The notes under the pieces: model-generated
The model's input: the letters and a program-made list of their open reading frames with translations, nothing else
Told to the model about the DNA's origin: nothing
The model's database searches: none
Translations under genes and position numbers: made by a program
Assembly (NCBI GenBank): GCA_943704415.1
Contig: CALSCO010000711.1
Location: forward strand, 1-64,000
Direction: 5' to 3'
Origin: Parvularia atlantis
Lineage: Eukaryota; Opisthokonta; Rotosphaerida
Length of the DNA stretch: 64,000 nt
In this document: in pieces, positions 47,001 to 59,114 of the stretch
Position numbering within the stretch: position 1 is the first letter of the stretch
How the letters are laid out: each line of letters begins with the position of its first letter

Positions 47001-49004
47001 GCTCGGCCTTGAGCGTGAGCTCGATGAAGATCTGCTGCAGCTTTTCGTTGACGTAGTTGATGCAGAACTGCTCAAAACCGTTTTTCTGTCGGCGGCGGGC
47101 AGAGAGCGTCAGCCGCTGCAACACGGCCCACTCGCGGGCAAAGACGCACGTCGAAGATCTCGAAGCCGTAGATGTCGAGCACGCCCAGGGCGATCTCGGA
47201 CTTGGCCTTGACGAGCTTGCGATTGACGGCCTCGACGATCCAGTCAAACACGCGGCTGTAGATGGCCTTGGCAAGCGCGTTGCGCGTGAAGGCGGCCTGC
47301 GGCACGGGGCGTCAGTGCTGTGCCGATCGCGCGCAACGACCCGACGTGCCTGGTCGAGGTTGAGCGGCACATCGTACATGGACGACCGACCGCCGCCGCC
47401 GCCCGTCTGCATGAGGCGGCTGTGCGCGCACGCGCACGAGTCAGCGTTGGCGTGCCGCTGCGTGCAGGCACACGGCGGCCGCGCGCACCTGGTCAGCTTG
47501 TTGTTGAGCGAGCCGGCGTCGATGCCGAGCAGGTACGCCGGGTACTCGAGGACTGCAGGCGGCAGCGCCGGCGGCGACGGGTCAGCTCGCGCGCGCGGGA
47601 TGCGCGGCCCGCGCACGCACAGCTCGCGTCGCGCACGACCGCGTTGTTGCCCTTCTCAACGAAGGAGATGTTGCCGAGGTGCAGGATCGCGCCCATGAGC
47701 TGCAGGATGCCCTGCTGCTGCTGGCCGTCGATGCCGCACACCTCCATCGCGTGCTGGGAGCGCTGCGTGAGCCACCTGCGAGCGCCCTGTCGCCGCGGCA
47801 CGCACTCGCATCTCCTTGTAGTCCTTCGGGTCATCCTGGCCGTCGGCATCGTACGTGCCGCCCTGGTTCAGGTAGAAGAAGTTCTCCGGCCCCGACAGCC
47901 CGAGCCATTCTGCGGCGGCGCGCGTCAGTTCCACGCGCGCGTCAGGCCGCGACGGGACCGCGCACCGCGCTCCTCCTTGCTGCAGCCCTTGGTCATCTGG
48001 TAAAAGATATGGAAGTTGCGCTCGCCCGCCTGCTGGTAGACGACGCGCGACTGGGCGGGCGGGCCGCGTGCGGTCAGCGCACGAGTGATCCGGCAGCCAG
48101 CCGCGCACCTTCTCGAGCAGGAAGTTGAGGATCTTGCCGCCGTCGGGCACACCGCCGCGGCTGAACTCGATCTGGAAGTACTTGCCCTGCGCGCGTGCGG
48201 CCGTGAGTGCCTCGGTGCAGCGGCCGGTGGCACGGTGCGCGACGCACGAAGCGCGACGAGTTGTTGTTGCGCACGGTCTTGGCGTTGCCGAAGGCCTCGA
48301 GCAGCGGGTTGGACTCGAGGATGATGTGCTTGATGTTCTCGAGCCCGGGCGCCTTGGGTGCGACCGCGGCGATGTACGACATGATGTACTTGGCCGAGAC
48401 GGTCTTGCCTGACGCGCGCGGCGCGGGCTATGAGCGACTCGGGCAGTGACGGCGCACATGCCGCACGCACCCGCGCCCGACTCGCCCGAGATGATCACGC
48501 ACTGGTTCTCGCCGTCGATGAGCATGTCGCGGTACATGTGGTCCGTTAGGGCGTAGATATGCGGCGGGACCTCGTGGGGTGTCTGCGTGCGGCCGCGCGT
48601 GTCAGGTCGCGCGAGGCCACGTGCGCGCGAGGGCGGGACGCACGCAGCCGTTGTACATGTCGATCTCGTTCTGCGTGAAGTACGGCACGCTCTTGTACGG
48701 GTTGACGGCGATGAGGATCGGCCCGATGTAGGTCTGAGGGGCGCGCGAGGAGTGAGCACACACGCGCACGGGCACACGAGCGGCACCCACGTAGATCAGG
48801 TCGTCGTTGTAGCGCTTCTTGATGTTCTCGACGATCGCGTCCTCCGAGATCTTGCTGATAAGCACCATGTCCTCCAGGCCGCTCGAGCCCTTGCCCGTCT
48901 TGGCGTCGTAGTCGAACTTGCGGAACTGGGCGGTGGCGTGTGCGCGACGCGACGCGGTGAGGCGTGACGGCCGCTTGCGGGCCGCGTGTGCGCGCGCGCA
49001 CCAT
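44012..49004 (-). CDS. MYO1: Class I myosin heavy chain (TH1-TH2-SH3 tail)
   Basis: Long-tailed myosin I, an actin motor for endocytic patches. The first coding exon is just ATG (49004-49002) followed by an intron; exon 2 reads [20 protein letters not shown]. Motor motifs: [21 protein letters not shown]-loop GESGAG joined to [14 protein letters not shown], switch I NNNSSRFGKY, switch [11 protein letters not shown], and an actin-binding end with [10 protein letters not shown]. The TEDS region ([20 protein letters not shown]) carries Ser where yeast Myo5 has its PAK-phosphorylated Ser. One IQ motif is seen ([15 protein letters not shown]). TH1 follows ([36 protein letters not shown]), then a Pro/Gln/Ala-rich TH2 (44860-44430) with QQPAY repeats. 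The C-terminal SH3 is [20 protein letters not shown], then [15 protein letters not shown], ending ANYVEMMQ. No acidic A-tail is seen. About 20 introns. Confidence 0.95.
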
Positions 49005-49342
49005 GGCTGCGGCTGCTCGCTTGCGTCCTTCTCTTCGTTGCCGTGCGCGTGCCGCTCGCCACCGCGTGCACCGCCGCCCTGTGCGCCGTGCGGTGCGTCG
49101 CGCGCGTGTGAGAGAGCGCGCTGCCCACCGAGCGTGTTGTTGCTACTGTGCGCGCTCTGCTGCTGCGCGCCCGCCGCCGCCCGCCGCCGCCCGCCACCCG
49201 GCAGAGCACCCGCGTGGTGACCCCGCGCGGTGAACCCGCGCGGTGCACGCCCGGCCGCCCCCTCCCGCGCCCGCCGCACAGCCGCAAGCGCGCGCTCTGC
49301 TGTACACCAAGAAAAGCGCACGCGTCCAACCACAACAGCCAA
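49005..49342 (-). promoter_or_regulatory. Myosin I promoter region
   Basis: 338 bp between the myosin start and the PGGT1B stop. GC-rich with CCGCC repeats around 49170-49200 and a GCGCGGTGAACC-type direct repeat near 49220. No TATA box seen. Confidence 0.4.
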
Positions 49343-50881
<1,539 letters not shown>

Positions 50882-50907
50882 CACAGTTGGCAATTTCGGC
50901 GTGCCTG
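50882..50907. promoter_or_regulatory. 26-bp divergent start-to-start spacer
   Basis: Both flanking ATGs are fixed by strong N-terminal homology (PGGT1B and the DWNN domain). The shared promoter must therefore extend into the coding exons, or initiate with almost no 5' UTR. Confidence 0.7.
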
Positions 50908-53706
50908 ATGGGCATCATCACGTACAAGTTCAAGGCGGAGGTCGCCGAGGACACGCTCACGTTTGACGGCTTCGGCCTCAAGCTGTCGGAGCTGAAGCGC
51001 CAGGTGCCGCCGCGCGCCGTCACCGTGCAAGCGCGCCTCACGCGCGCGGCCGCGCAGATATTCCTCAAGAAGAAGTTTGGCAAGGAGCAGGACCTCGACT
51101 TCAAGATCACCAATGCCGCGACCAACGACGGTGCGGCGAGACGCGCGCCGTCTTCGCCCCGCGCCGCGCTCAGCAGCCGCGCGCAGAGTACACGGACGAG
51201 GAACAGATCGTGCCGCGCAACACGACGGTCGTGGTGCAGCGTGTGCCGGCGGGGCCGCTGGGCGGGATCAAGCGCTACCTCGACGCGGCAACGTGCGCTC
51301 CATGTTCTCTTTCGCCGGCGCACGACGCTTAACTGGCGCTGTCCGCCCCGCCAGCGCCGAGACGGCCTCGGCCGGCATGCAGAAGGTGCCGACGCACACG
51401 CGGCCGTGCACGCGGCTGACGCGCCCCCGTCGCGCAGTTCTCGTCCGCCTTTGCCGAGAGCGTCGTGAGTATCTCGAACCGCAACGCGTCTGAGCAGGAG
51501 CGCCTAAGCGAGATGCAGAAGATGCAGGCGCTCGAGCTGTCGGTCATGTGCGTCGCGCGCACGAGAGAGAGGACGCACGCGCGCACACGCTAACCCCGGC
51601 TGCGCCCGCCGCAGGTCCACCCAGCCAATGCCGCGCTCAAACTACGGCCAACGCGCCGTGCCGCCCGACTCGTACGTGTGCTACCGCTGCAACCTCAAGG
51701 GTGCGCACGCCGTGTCCGCGCACGTGCGTGGAGGAGCGCCTGAGCGTGGCGCGCGCGCAGGCCACTACAACCGCGACTGCCCGTACGCCAAGGATCTGCT
51801 CATGAACCGGCCGAACGCGCTCGCGGAGAGGTTCGCGCGCGCGTGCGCCTGTGTGGTCCTGACGTGTGTGCGCCCCCCCTACAGCCAGCTGTTCCGCCCG
51901 GGGCTGTCTGCCGTGGTCAACCTGGACGACCTGCCGCACCCGGAGGGCCTGCGGTGCCCGATCGACCACCGGCTGTACGACAACGCCTCGTCGGTGCCGT
52001 GTTGCAAGAGCAACTTCTGTGATCATTGTAAGCCCGCGCCCGCACCCGTCTGCCTCCCCTCCCGGCCAAACGCCCTCTTTGCCCTGCCCCGCCCCGCCCT
52101 GCCCTGCCCTGCGCTCGCGTTTGCGTGTACGCGATCTCTTTTTCTCCCGCTTCAGACCTGCTGCATCTGCCGCGCGCGTGGGCGGCGACAGACGTACCGC
52201 AGGTGCCGACGGGAGACAGCCGAGCCGCGGGCAAGTCAGCGCCGTGGCCTCCCTCGCTGTCTAACCGCTTCCGCTGTTCCCGCTTGACGACGTGCGAGAC
52301 GCCGCGCCACCTGTCTGACCGTGCGCGGCAAGGCATTCGTGACCACCTGGCCAAGAACGGCTTTCGATGCTTCGCCTGCTCAGCCGCGATCAAGATGGAC
52401 GACGTCGAGCCGAACCAGCAACTGCGAACGGCACGCGTCTTGGCGGCATGCGGTGGGCGTGCAGGCTGCTGACCTTGTCGCGCAGATGGTCACCGACTAC
52501 CGGCGGCGCAAGATGGAGGAGATCCAGCGCGCACGCATGACCAAGACCGAGACTAAGGTGCGCCAGAGCCCGCCATGCAGCGGACGGCTCACGCCGTGCC
52601 TTCCAGGATGAGCCCGCGCCGCAGCCGAAGCCCGTGATCACCGTCGGCGCGCCACGACCGGTCATCACGATCGGCACACCGCTGCCCAACGCGGTCGCCG
52701 AGCCGCGGCCGGTCATCTCTATGGGTGCGCCTCGGCCGGCCATCACGATTGGCAGGCCGTCTGCTGCAATCGCGCGGCCAGTCGTTGCTGCGACTGCCGG
52801 CATCAGTGCGCGCCCGGCGCCCACGGCCGTCAAGATTTCGGGCGCGATCTCGATGGGCGCGCCCCTGCCCGCGCCGGCTGTTTCGCTCGCCCCGGCCGCT
52901 GTGCCTGTGCCTCCGGCCGCGGCCGGGGCGATCAGCGTCAGCGCGCCCGCCAAGCCGGCGGAGGTGCTCGTCGATCGTGCGTTGCGCACGTCCGCCGCTG
53001 CGTGCGCTCGCTGACCGCCTGATTGTGCAGCGGTCAACGCCAAGGATCTGCCGTCCGTGCTTGACCCCTCGCTTGTCGACCCGGCCATCATGCAGGCCCT
53101 ACCGCCGCTGTCCTCGGGCCCGCTCCTGCCGTTGGTGCAGGACCTGTACACTGGATATGGCGAGTACTACGTTGGTGCGTGCTGGCTGTAAAGCACGCAC
53201 GCGCGCGTACTGAGACCCTTGCACTCGCGTCAGGCATGCCGATGCACATGATGATGTCGATGCTGCCGATGCCGGTGCGCCGCCGCCGCGGGGCTTGGCA
53301 GTGCTCTGTGCTGATGCGGCGCCCGCGCAGATGCCGTACCAAAACAGCTCGTTCTACGGGCCCGTGCTCCCGCAGCTGCAGCGGCCGCCCGAGCACCGCG
53401 ACGACCGCGATCATGACCGCGAACGCGACCGTGACCGCGACAAGGGCCGCGAACGCGACCGTGACAAGGACCGCGACCGCGACCGCGACAGGAGGCGGGA
53501 CAAGGACAAGAGCCGCGACAAGGAGCGCGAGCGTGACCGTGATCGTGACCGTGATCGTGACCGTGGGCGCGACAAGGAGCGCGACAAGAAAGACCGCAGC
53601 CGCGACCGCAGCCGCGACCGCAGCCGCGACAGCAAGCGCGGCAAGGAGCGCGACGGCAAGGACCGCCGACGCAGCCGCAGCCGCAGCCGCAGCCCTAGCC
53701 GCTCGC

Positions 53707-53737
<31 letters not shown>

Positions 53738-54038
53738 CCACCACCGCCACCGCCACCGGTCGCGCAGCCACAGCAGCGAGAGCGAGCCCGAGGCCGCCGC
53801 ACCCGCCGCACCCGTACCCGCGGCCGCGCCCGCGTTGCGTGCCGCGAGCCCCGAGCCGTCGCGCGCCCCGGCGCCGGACGACATCACAGTGTCTGTGCGC
53901 AGGGATCGGCAGCGCACGGTGAGCAGCAGCAGACCGGTCGCAGAGCGCGCGGCGTCGAACGGCGCGCCGCCGCCGCAGCCACCATCGAGTGCGGCCGACG
54001 AGCCCGAAGGCGAAGACGTTGTAGCTATCTACGACTGA
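50908..54038 (+). CDS. MPE1: Mpe1/RBBP6-type mRNA 3'-end processing factor with long RD/RS tail
   Basis: Subunit of the cleavage and polyadenylation factor and a U-box-like E3 ligase. DWNN ubiquitin-like domain: MGIITYKFKAEVAEDTLTFD, FGLKLSELKRQ, DLDFKITNAATND, EYTDEEQIVPRNTTVVVQRV. CCHC knuckle: VCYRCNLKGHYNRDCPYAKD, with an intron inside. RING/U-box (51900-52410): LRCPIDHRLYDNASSVPCCK, SNFCDHC, then IRDHLAKNGFRCFACSAAI. A Pro/Ile-rich linker (PVITVGAPRPVITIGTPLP-type repeats) and a conserved block with LYTGYGEYY follow. From 53390 to 53710 there are many RDRDRD/ERDRDK dipeptides, RSRSRSRS, polyQ and polyH, and the protein ends DEPEGEDVVAIYD. Yeast Mpe1 lacks such a tail, whereas animal RBBP6 has an RS-rich one. 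About 10 introns. Confidence 0.92.
53400..53760 (+). repeat. Arg-Asp / Arg-Ser repeat region with (CAG)9
   Basis: Imperfect CGCGACCGC- and CGTGACCGT-type 6-12-bp repeats encode an RD/RE/RS domain, followed by about nine CAG codons and alternating His/Arg. It lies in frame within MPE1. Confidence 0.85.
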
Positions 54039-54068
54039 TGTCATTAAAGCATGCTGGCGCATTTCCAA

Positions 54069-55200
54069 ATGTCGTCGGTCCAGGTTCGGCCTGGGCGTCT
54101 GTCGTTCAAGGGCGGGTGCGCACGGACCGCCGCGGCCAGGCGCGCACGCCGGCTGAGCGTGTGTGTGGCGCGCAGCGAGCCGGCGGCGGCTGCCAAGGCC
54201 AAGGGCACGAAGCGAAAGGCCGACAAGGTCGAGGAGGTCACGGACGGTGCACCGCGGGCGCGTCCCTGGCAGGCGACTGACGGGCGGCGGCGCGCGCCGG
54301 CAGTGTGGGTGCGGGTCGAGTCGCTCGCAGACTTCTCTGGGCCGCTGTTTGTGTGCATCGCGGGCGGGGCCAAGTGCGTCGCGGTGTGTGCAGGCGGACA
54401 AACAGGCCAGCGACAACACTGCTGACGCGCCAGGCGCGCCAGAGCACCGAGGGCAACGAGGTCAAGCTCGTCAACACGCCCAAGACGCCCGAGGGCAAGG
54501 ACGAGCCGGACGCGGTCGGTGCGCAGGCGGCGCGGCGCCCCCCTCGCCGCCGCAGCCGCGGCTGAGCGGCGCGCAGGCCAGGTGTTTGTGGCGCACCAGC
54601 TGCTGCCGGGCGTGGTCTCGCTCAAGTCGGCCCACGGACGGTACCTGAGCTCGGACAAGTTTGGCATCGTGTCGCTCGCGCGCGAGGCGGTGGGCCCGCA
54701 GGTGCGGCGTCGCGCGCTGGTCGGACACGGCCGACGTGCGTGTGCGCGCACTAGGAAGAGTGGACGGTTGTGCTGCGCGAGGACGGCGTCGCGTTCCAGA
54801 GCAAGTACGACAAGTTCCTCATGGCCGAGGAGGAGCGCGGCGGCCTGCGCGCCGACAGCGAGCACGTCGGCTTCGCCGAGACCTTCCTGGTCAAGTGCCA
54901 GGCCGCGCGCCGGCTCGAGCTGCGCAAAAAGCAGCAGGCCAAGGAGGAGAAGGCGGCGCGCGACCTCGAGCTCGAGACAGTGTGCGTGGCGCGTGCGAGG
55001 ATGCACCGGGGTGCGCGTGCGCGTGACGCCCCGCCCGACCGCGACCGCGCAGCAAGAAGTTCCAGGCGTGGGGCGGCGGGCGCGTGCACATGACCAAGGA
55101 GGACGAGGAGGAGCTGAAGCGGGCGCGGACCGAGGGCCAGCTGAACGAGCTGCTGCTGGACCGGCGCGCCAAGATGAAGTCTGACAAGCACTGCAAGTGA
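54069..55200 (+). CDS. FRG1: FRG1 family RNA/actin-binding nuclear protein
   Basis: FRG1 homologue, a fascin-fold protein linked to pre-mRNA splicing and actin bundling. N-terminus MSSVQVRPGRLSFKGG, then SEPAAAAKAKGTKRKADKVE, a basic nuclear-signal-like stretch seen in other FRG1 proteins. The core beta-trefoil includes GQVFVAHQLLPGVVSLKSAH, GRYLSSDKFGIVSLAREAVG and EEWTVVLREDGVAFQSKYDK. Next is FLVKCQAARRLELRKKQQ. The strongest match is the C-terminus: VHMTKEDEEELKRARTEGQL, NELLLDRRAKMKSDKHCK, against LDRRAKLKADRYCK in the human protein. An upstream in-frame ATG at 54051 is possible. The gene begins only 12-30 bp after the MPE1 stop on the same strand. Confidence 0.92.
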
Positions 55201-55479
55201 GCACGTGTCCTGCAGGGGGGGTGCGGTTGCGTCAGCAGCCGGGTCGACCAGGCAAAGACAGGACGATTTAGGGCCTATTACAGAGGGGACTCGAAAGTCT
55301 TTGTTTTCTCTGCTCGTCCCGCCCCCGACACCACCCGACCGCGCGCCCCACCGCGCGCGACCGAGCCGTCAGGACCCGCGGCGACGAGACCAACGGAAGG
55401 GTCACCGCACTCTCGCGCCATCTCAGCAGCCCGCTGAGGGGGACCGCCCCGTCCACCGACCGCCCCGAGCGAGGCCAGA
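55201..55479 (+). promoter_or_regulatory. Intergenic region 3' of FRG1
   Basis: 279 bp. A mid-GC patch at about 55260-55320 (GATTTAGGGCCTATTACAGAGG and a T-rich run) could be a terminator or a core promoter for the next frame. Confidence 0.35.
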
Positions 55480-55994
55480 ATGCCCGTCGGCGCGCCCGGC
55501 CCGCCGCGCCAGCCGCGTGCGGCGCCAAGGGAGCCCCGCGCCCCGAGCGCGACGGACGGCCTGCGGGCCGGCCACTTGAGCGAGCCTAGCCTCTCGCTGC
55601 AGTGGTCGCGCCTCGTGGGCCTGCTCCGTCAGCAGGAGGAGCGTGCGTGCCCCCTCGCGCCGTCTCCGACTGTGCAGGCAGGCTGCGCGTGCCCGCAGGA
55701 CCCGGCCGCGTTCGCTCGGACGCGCGTCGTGGCGGGCGGCCTGCAGGAGTGCTACATCGAGCTTGAAAAAAAGTGCGTGCCGCCCCGCGCACGCACGTCT
55801 CACACGCGTTTCGAAGCAAGGCAGACCGCCGCGTTGGAGAAGGCTTCCTTCGCGGCCGCGGTCTCGGCGCGTGCGTTCGGCAACGGACGTGCGAGCCGGT
55901 TCCATGGCACCCACACCCGGCCCCCGCGGCGGGCCGCGTCGTCGTCTGGTCGTCTGCAGGTGCGCGAACGCCTCGCCTTTCGTTGTTGTTCTGA
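55480..55994 (+). CDS. Uncertain small protein with short coiled-coil segment
   Basis: Not recognised. An ATG after a pyrimidine-rich leader opens MPVGAPGPPRQPRAAPREP, then LSEPSLSLQWSRLVGLLRQQ. After a possible 39-bp intron it continues RTRVVAGGLQECYIELEKK. A GTGCGTGCC donor after the Lys codons and a CAAG acceptor would add QTAALEKASFAAAVSA, giving a helix with coiled-coil character. A further possible intron leads to a stop at 55992-55994. Codon use and the intron motifs look like a real gene, but length, exon joins and family are all unsure. It could be a small complex subunit. The segment could also be non-coding. Confidence 0.3.
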
Positions 55995-56465
55995 CCGCGG
56001 CCGAGCGCGCTCGGCGCGACACAACGCAGCAATGTCGACGGCCGGTCGCGCGCGGCTGCGGCCCCGAGGGCCACCGTGGTCGTTCCCAACAAGCCTCCAC
56101 GCGATCACCTGCATGCGGGTGCGTGAGGCCCGTGCGGGGCCGCGTTTTTGTCGTCGCGCCGTGTCCGCGCCTCTGGACCTTTGCCTCGTGCTCTTCTGCT
56201 CGACCGTCTGCCGCGCGCCTGCGCCCCCTGTGCCGATCTGCGGGTCGGTGCGGTGCGGGGCGGGCGTCGCCGGCGGGCGCCAAGGGCGAGGGCGCGGGCA
56301 TCGGCGCCGGGGGGCGTCGGGCGCGTGCGGGGCGACGGCGGCTCTGCGCGGGACTGTGGAAGGGAGGGGCCACATCCCTGGCTGTGTCGAGCCCACCCCA
56401 CCCATGAGTGAGCACGGCAGCCTGTGTTGTGTCTGCCCCCCCAAGCGCGAAGCTGTCAGTTCCAC
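55995..56465. other. Intergenic 5' of ENGase
   Basis: 471 bp with no recognisable gene. Long GC-rich frames exist on both strands but lack homology and intron structure. Probably a 3' UTR and the ENGase promoter. Confidence 0.35.
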
Positions 56466-59054
56466 ATGCTCAGGCGCCTGCTGCGCCGCATCCGACGCAC
56501 GATGTCCATGACGGCCGATGCCCAACTGCAGGACGCGCGCGACGACGCCTTCTTCCGCGGCACGGCGCTACCGGGCCCGCGTGCGCGCGCGCTCAAGTCG
56601 GTCGCTGAGATGCGCCGCTGGACGGCCGCAGCCGACGACCCGCCGCGCGCGACGGTCGCGCCGCTGCAGCCGCGTGCGCGCGATGCCGACGGTGCGTGCG
56701 CCTTCGTGCGCCTGTCCCGTGCGCCCACGCCGCCGTGCGCACAGCCCCGCGCGTCATCCTCTGCCACGACATGATGGGCAACTTCCTGGCCGACGCGGCG
56801 CACCAGACCGACCTCTCGCCGTTGCGTCCGTCATCGCTCGTTTGTTGTCGACGCCGCTCAACCCGCCCGACGCACCAACGCAGGGTGCAGCACTTCACGT
56901 TCCACTACTGGCACATCGTCGACGTCTTCATCTACTTTAGCCACGACCGCTGCGCCATCCCGCCGCCGCAGTGGATCGACACGGCGCACCGGCACGGCGT
57001 GCAGGCGAGCGCGCACGACACACGCACACGTGCAGCATCGCACTCACCCTCAAAGCCGCGCCCAGGTCCTCGGCACGTTCATCACCGAATGGGACGACGG
57101 CAAGAAGGACAACCGCGCCGTGCTCGAGCGCGACCCGGTCACGGGCCGCTTCGTCATGATCCAGCCGTTTGGTGCGGGCGACGGCACAACGCGCGCCGCG
57201 GCTTGACGCCGCCGCCAGTCGACATCATGCTGCATTACCAGTTTGACGGCTGGTTCTTCAACGTCGAGAGCGCTCTCGACTCGGCTGAGCAGGTGCGCTG
57301 CGACCGACCGCCCGCTCGCCCGCCACAGGCCCTCACACGGCGTCCACCAAAGGCCGAGGAGCTCGCGATCTTCCTGGGCGAGCTGCGCGAGGCGATGCAT
57401 GCGGCCGCGCCCGGGTCGCTGCTCGTCTGGTGCGTCGCCGTGCGCACAACGGTGCCGCGCTGCGCCCGTGCTCACCAGCCCGCTGGCCCGCCTCCAGGTA
57501 CGACAGCGTCACCAGTGACGGCCGCCTCGCATGGCAGAACGAGCTCAACTTCCGCAACAAGGTCTTCTTCGACAACACCGACGCCATCTTCACCAACTAC
57601 ACGTGGAAGGCGCACCAGCCGGCGAGCTCGGCCGGTGCGCGGGCGCGGGCAGCTGGGCGCGGGCGGCTGGGCGTGCGCGCCTGACACACTGTCGCCTCGC
57701 AAGAAACCGCGGGGGCGCGCAGGCGCGACGTCTACTGCGGCATCGACTGCTTTGGCCGCAACACGTTTGGCGGTGGCGGCTTCGACGCGTGGAAGGCACG
57801 TGCGCGCGCGCGCTGCCGACCTTGCCCCGTCTCAGACGGCGCGCGCAGGCCGTCGACGTGTGCGTCAAGGCGAGGACGTCTGTTGCCGTGTTTGCGCCCG
57901 GCTGGACGTGGGAGGTCGTGTCTGACAAGGGCAGACTTGACTTTTTCGGCGTGACGCAGCGGCTCTGGGTCGCCGCTACGGGTGTGTGCGGCGTCTCTGT
58001 CGCAGGCACACGCGGTTCACGTCGCTGGCAGAGTCGATCGGGGCCTTGCTCGCGCCCCACAGCGCCCCGGGCACGTCCGAGTTCTTCACCAACTTTTGCC
58101 GCGGCACAGGCGCACGCTTCTTCCGAGCGGGCAGGGCCGTGCACGAGGGTGTGTGCACTGCTTGTTGCCGTGCGCGCGTGGCTGACGTGCGTGGGTGCAG
58201 GCCGCTGGTGCCACCTGGCGCTGCAGCAGCCGCAGCCCAGCTGGCCGGCGCGCCTGCGTCTGCACGAGTCGCCCGAGGGCGTCGACTTGGCCCTGCCCTG
58301 GCACGCGCTGCTGTCAGACGAGGTGCGCGGTGGCTGTGGCGGTGGTGCATGCAGCAGCTGAGGGGTCGCGCGGCGCAGGACGCGTTCGAGGGAGGCCAGA
58401 GCCTGCAGCTGCGCGTCGGTGCCGCGGCCGGCACCGAGGCCATCGTCGCGCCGCTGTTCAAGCTGCAGCACACGGTCGCCGCGGTGCAACGCGTACGCGG
58501 CCGAAGCAATTGCTGACGGCGCCGGTGCAGGGCACGTGGCTCGTCGCGACCGTGCGCGCGGAGGGCACCATCGCGGCTGCCCTGCGTCTCACGGTGGACG
58601 GCGCGCCCGGCCCGCTGCTTTTTGGCGTCAAAGGCGCGGTAGACGGCGCCGCGGAGCCGTCGCAGAGCACCGCTGAAAACGGCGTGTGGCGCACGCTCGC
58701 GTTTGACGCGGGCGTTGCCGGCGTCGCCACCGAGCTGGCGGTCGTCATCCACCCGAGCGGCGCGCCGGGCACGCTGCACATCGGCCGCATCCAGGTGCGC
58801 GCCGAGGCCCGCCGCGTAACGACGGCCGACGCTGAGTGCGCGCGCAGCTGGGCCCGCACAAGCACTTTGCCGCCGAACGTGAGCGGCCGTCTGCCTCGCT
58901 CGACGCTGCACGCACGCGCGTAACGTGGGCGGGCGACGGCACGGGCGGGCACGTCTTTGTGAACGACCGGTGGGCGGGCTTCACGATGGCCGAGCACTTT
59001 GTGCTGACCGCGCCCGTGGCCAACGATGCGACCGTGCGCGTTGTCGCACCGTGA
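56466..59054 (+). CDS. ENGASE: Endo-beta-N-acetylglucosaminidase (GH85 ENGase)
   Basis: GH85 enzyme that cuts the chitobiose core of free or protein-linked N-glycans; cytosolic ENGases act on misfolded-glycoprotein waste. The spliced sequence follows the family: PRVILCHDMMGNFLADAA, TFHYWHIVDVFIYFSHDRCA, IPPPQWIDTAHRHGVQ, VLGTFITEWDDG, and the catalytic segment MLHYQFDGWFFNVES, with Asn two residues before the catalytic Glu as in known GH85 enzymes. Next come YDSVTSDGRLAWQNELNFRN, KVFFDNTDAIFTNYTWK, DVYCGIDCFGRNTFGGGGFD, VAVFAPGWTWE and EFFTNFCRGTG. C-terminal beta-sandwich parts end at 59054. The start is MLRRLLRRIRRTMSMTADAQ; internal ATGs are possible. The N-terminus is basic and not a clear signal peptide. 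Confidence 0.93.
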
Positions 59055-59114
59055 TGCTCTTGTGTTGTTCTCTCGCATGAAGACTCAGTGTGCACACAAC
59101 TCGTGCGGCCGTCG

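Noticed and set aside
55423-56415. Long minus-strand frame between FRG1 and ENGase
   Set aside because: Arg/Pro/Ala-rich product without motifs or introns, typical of random GC-rich sequence.
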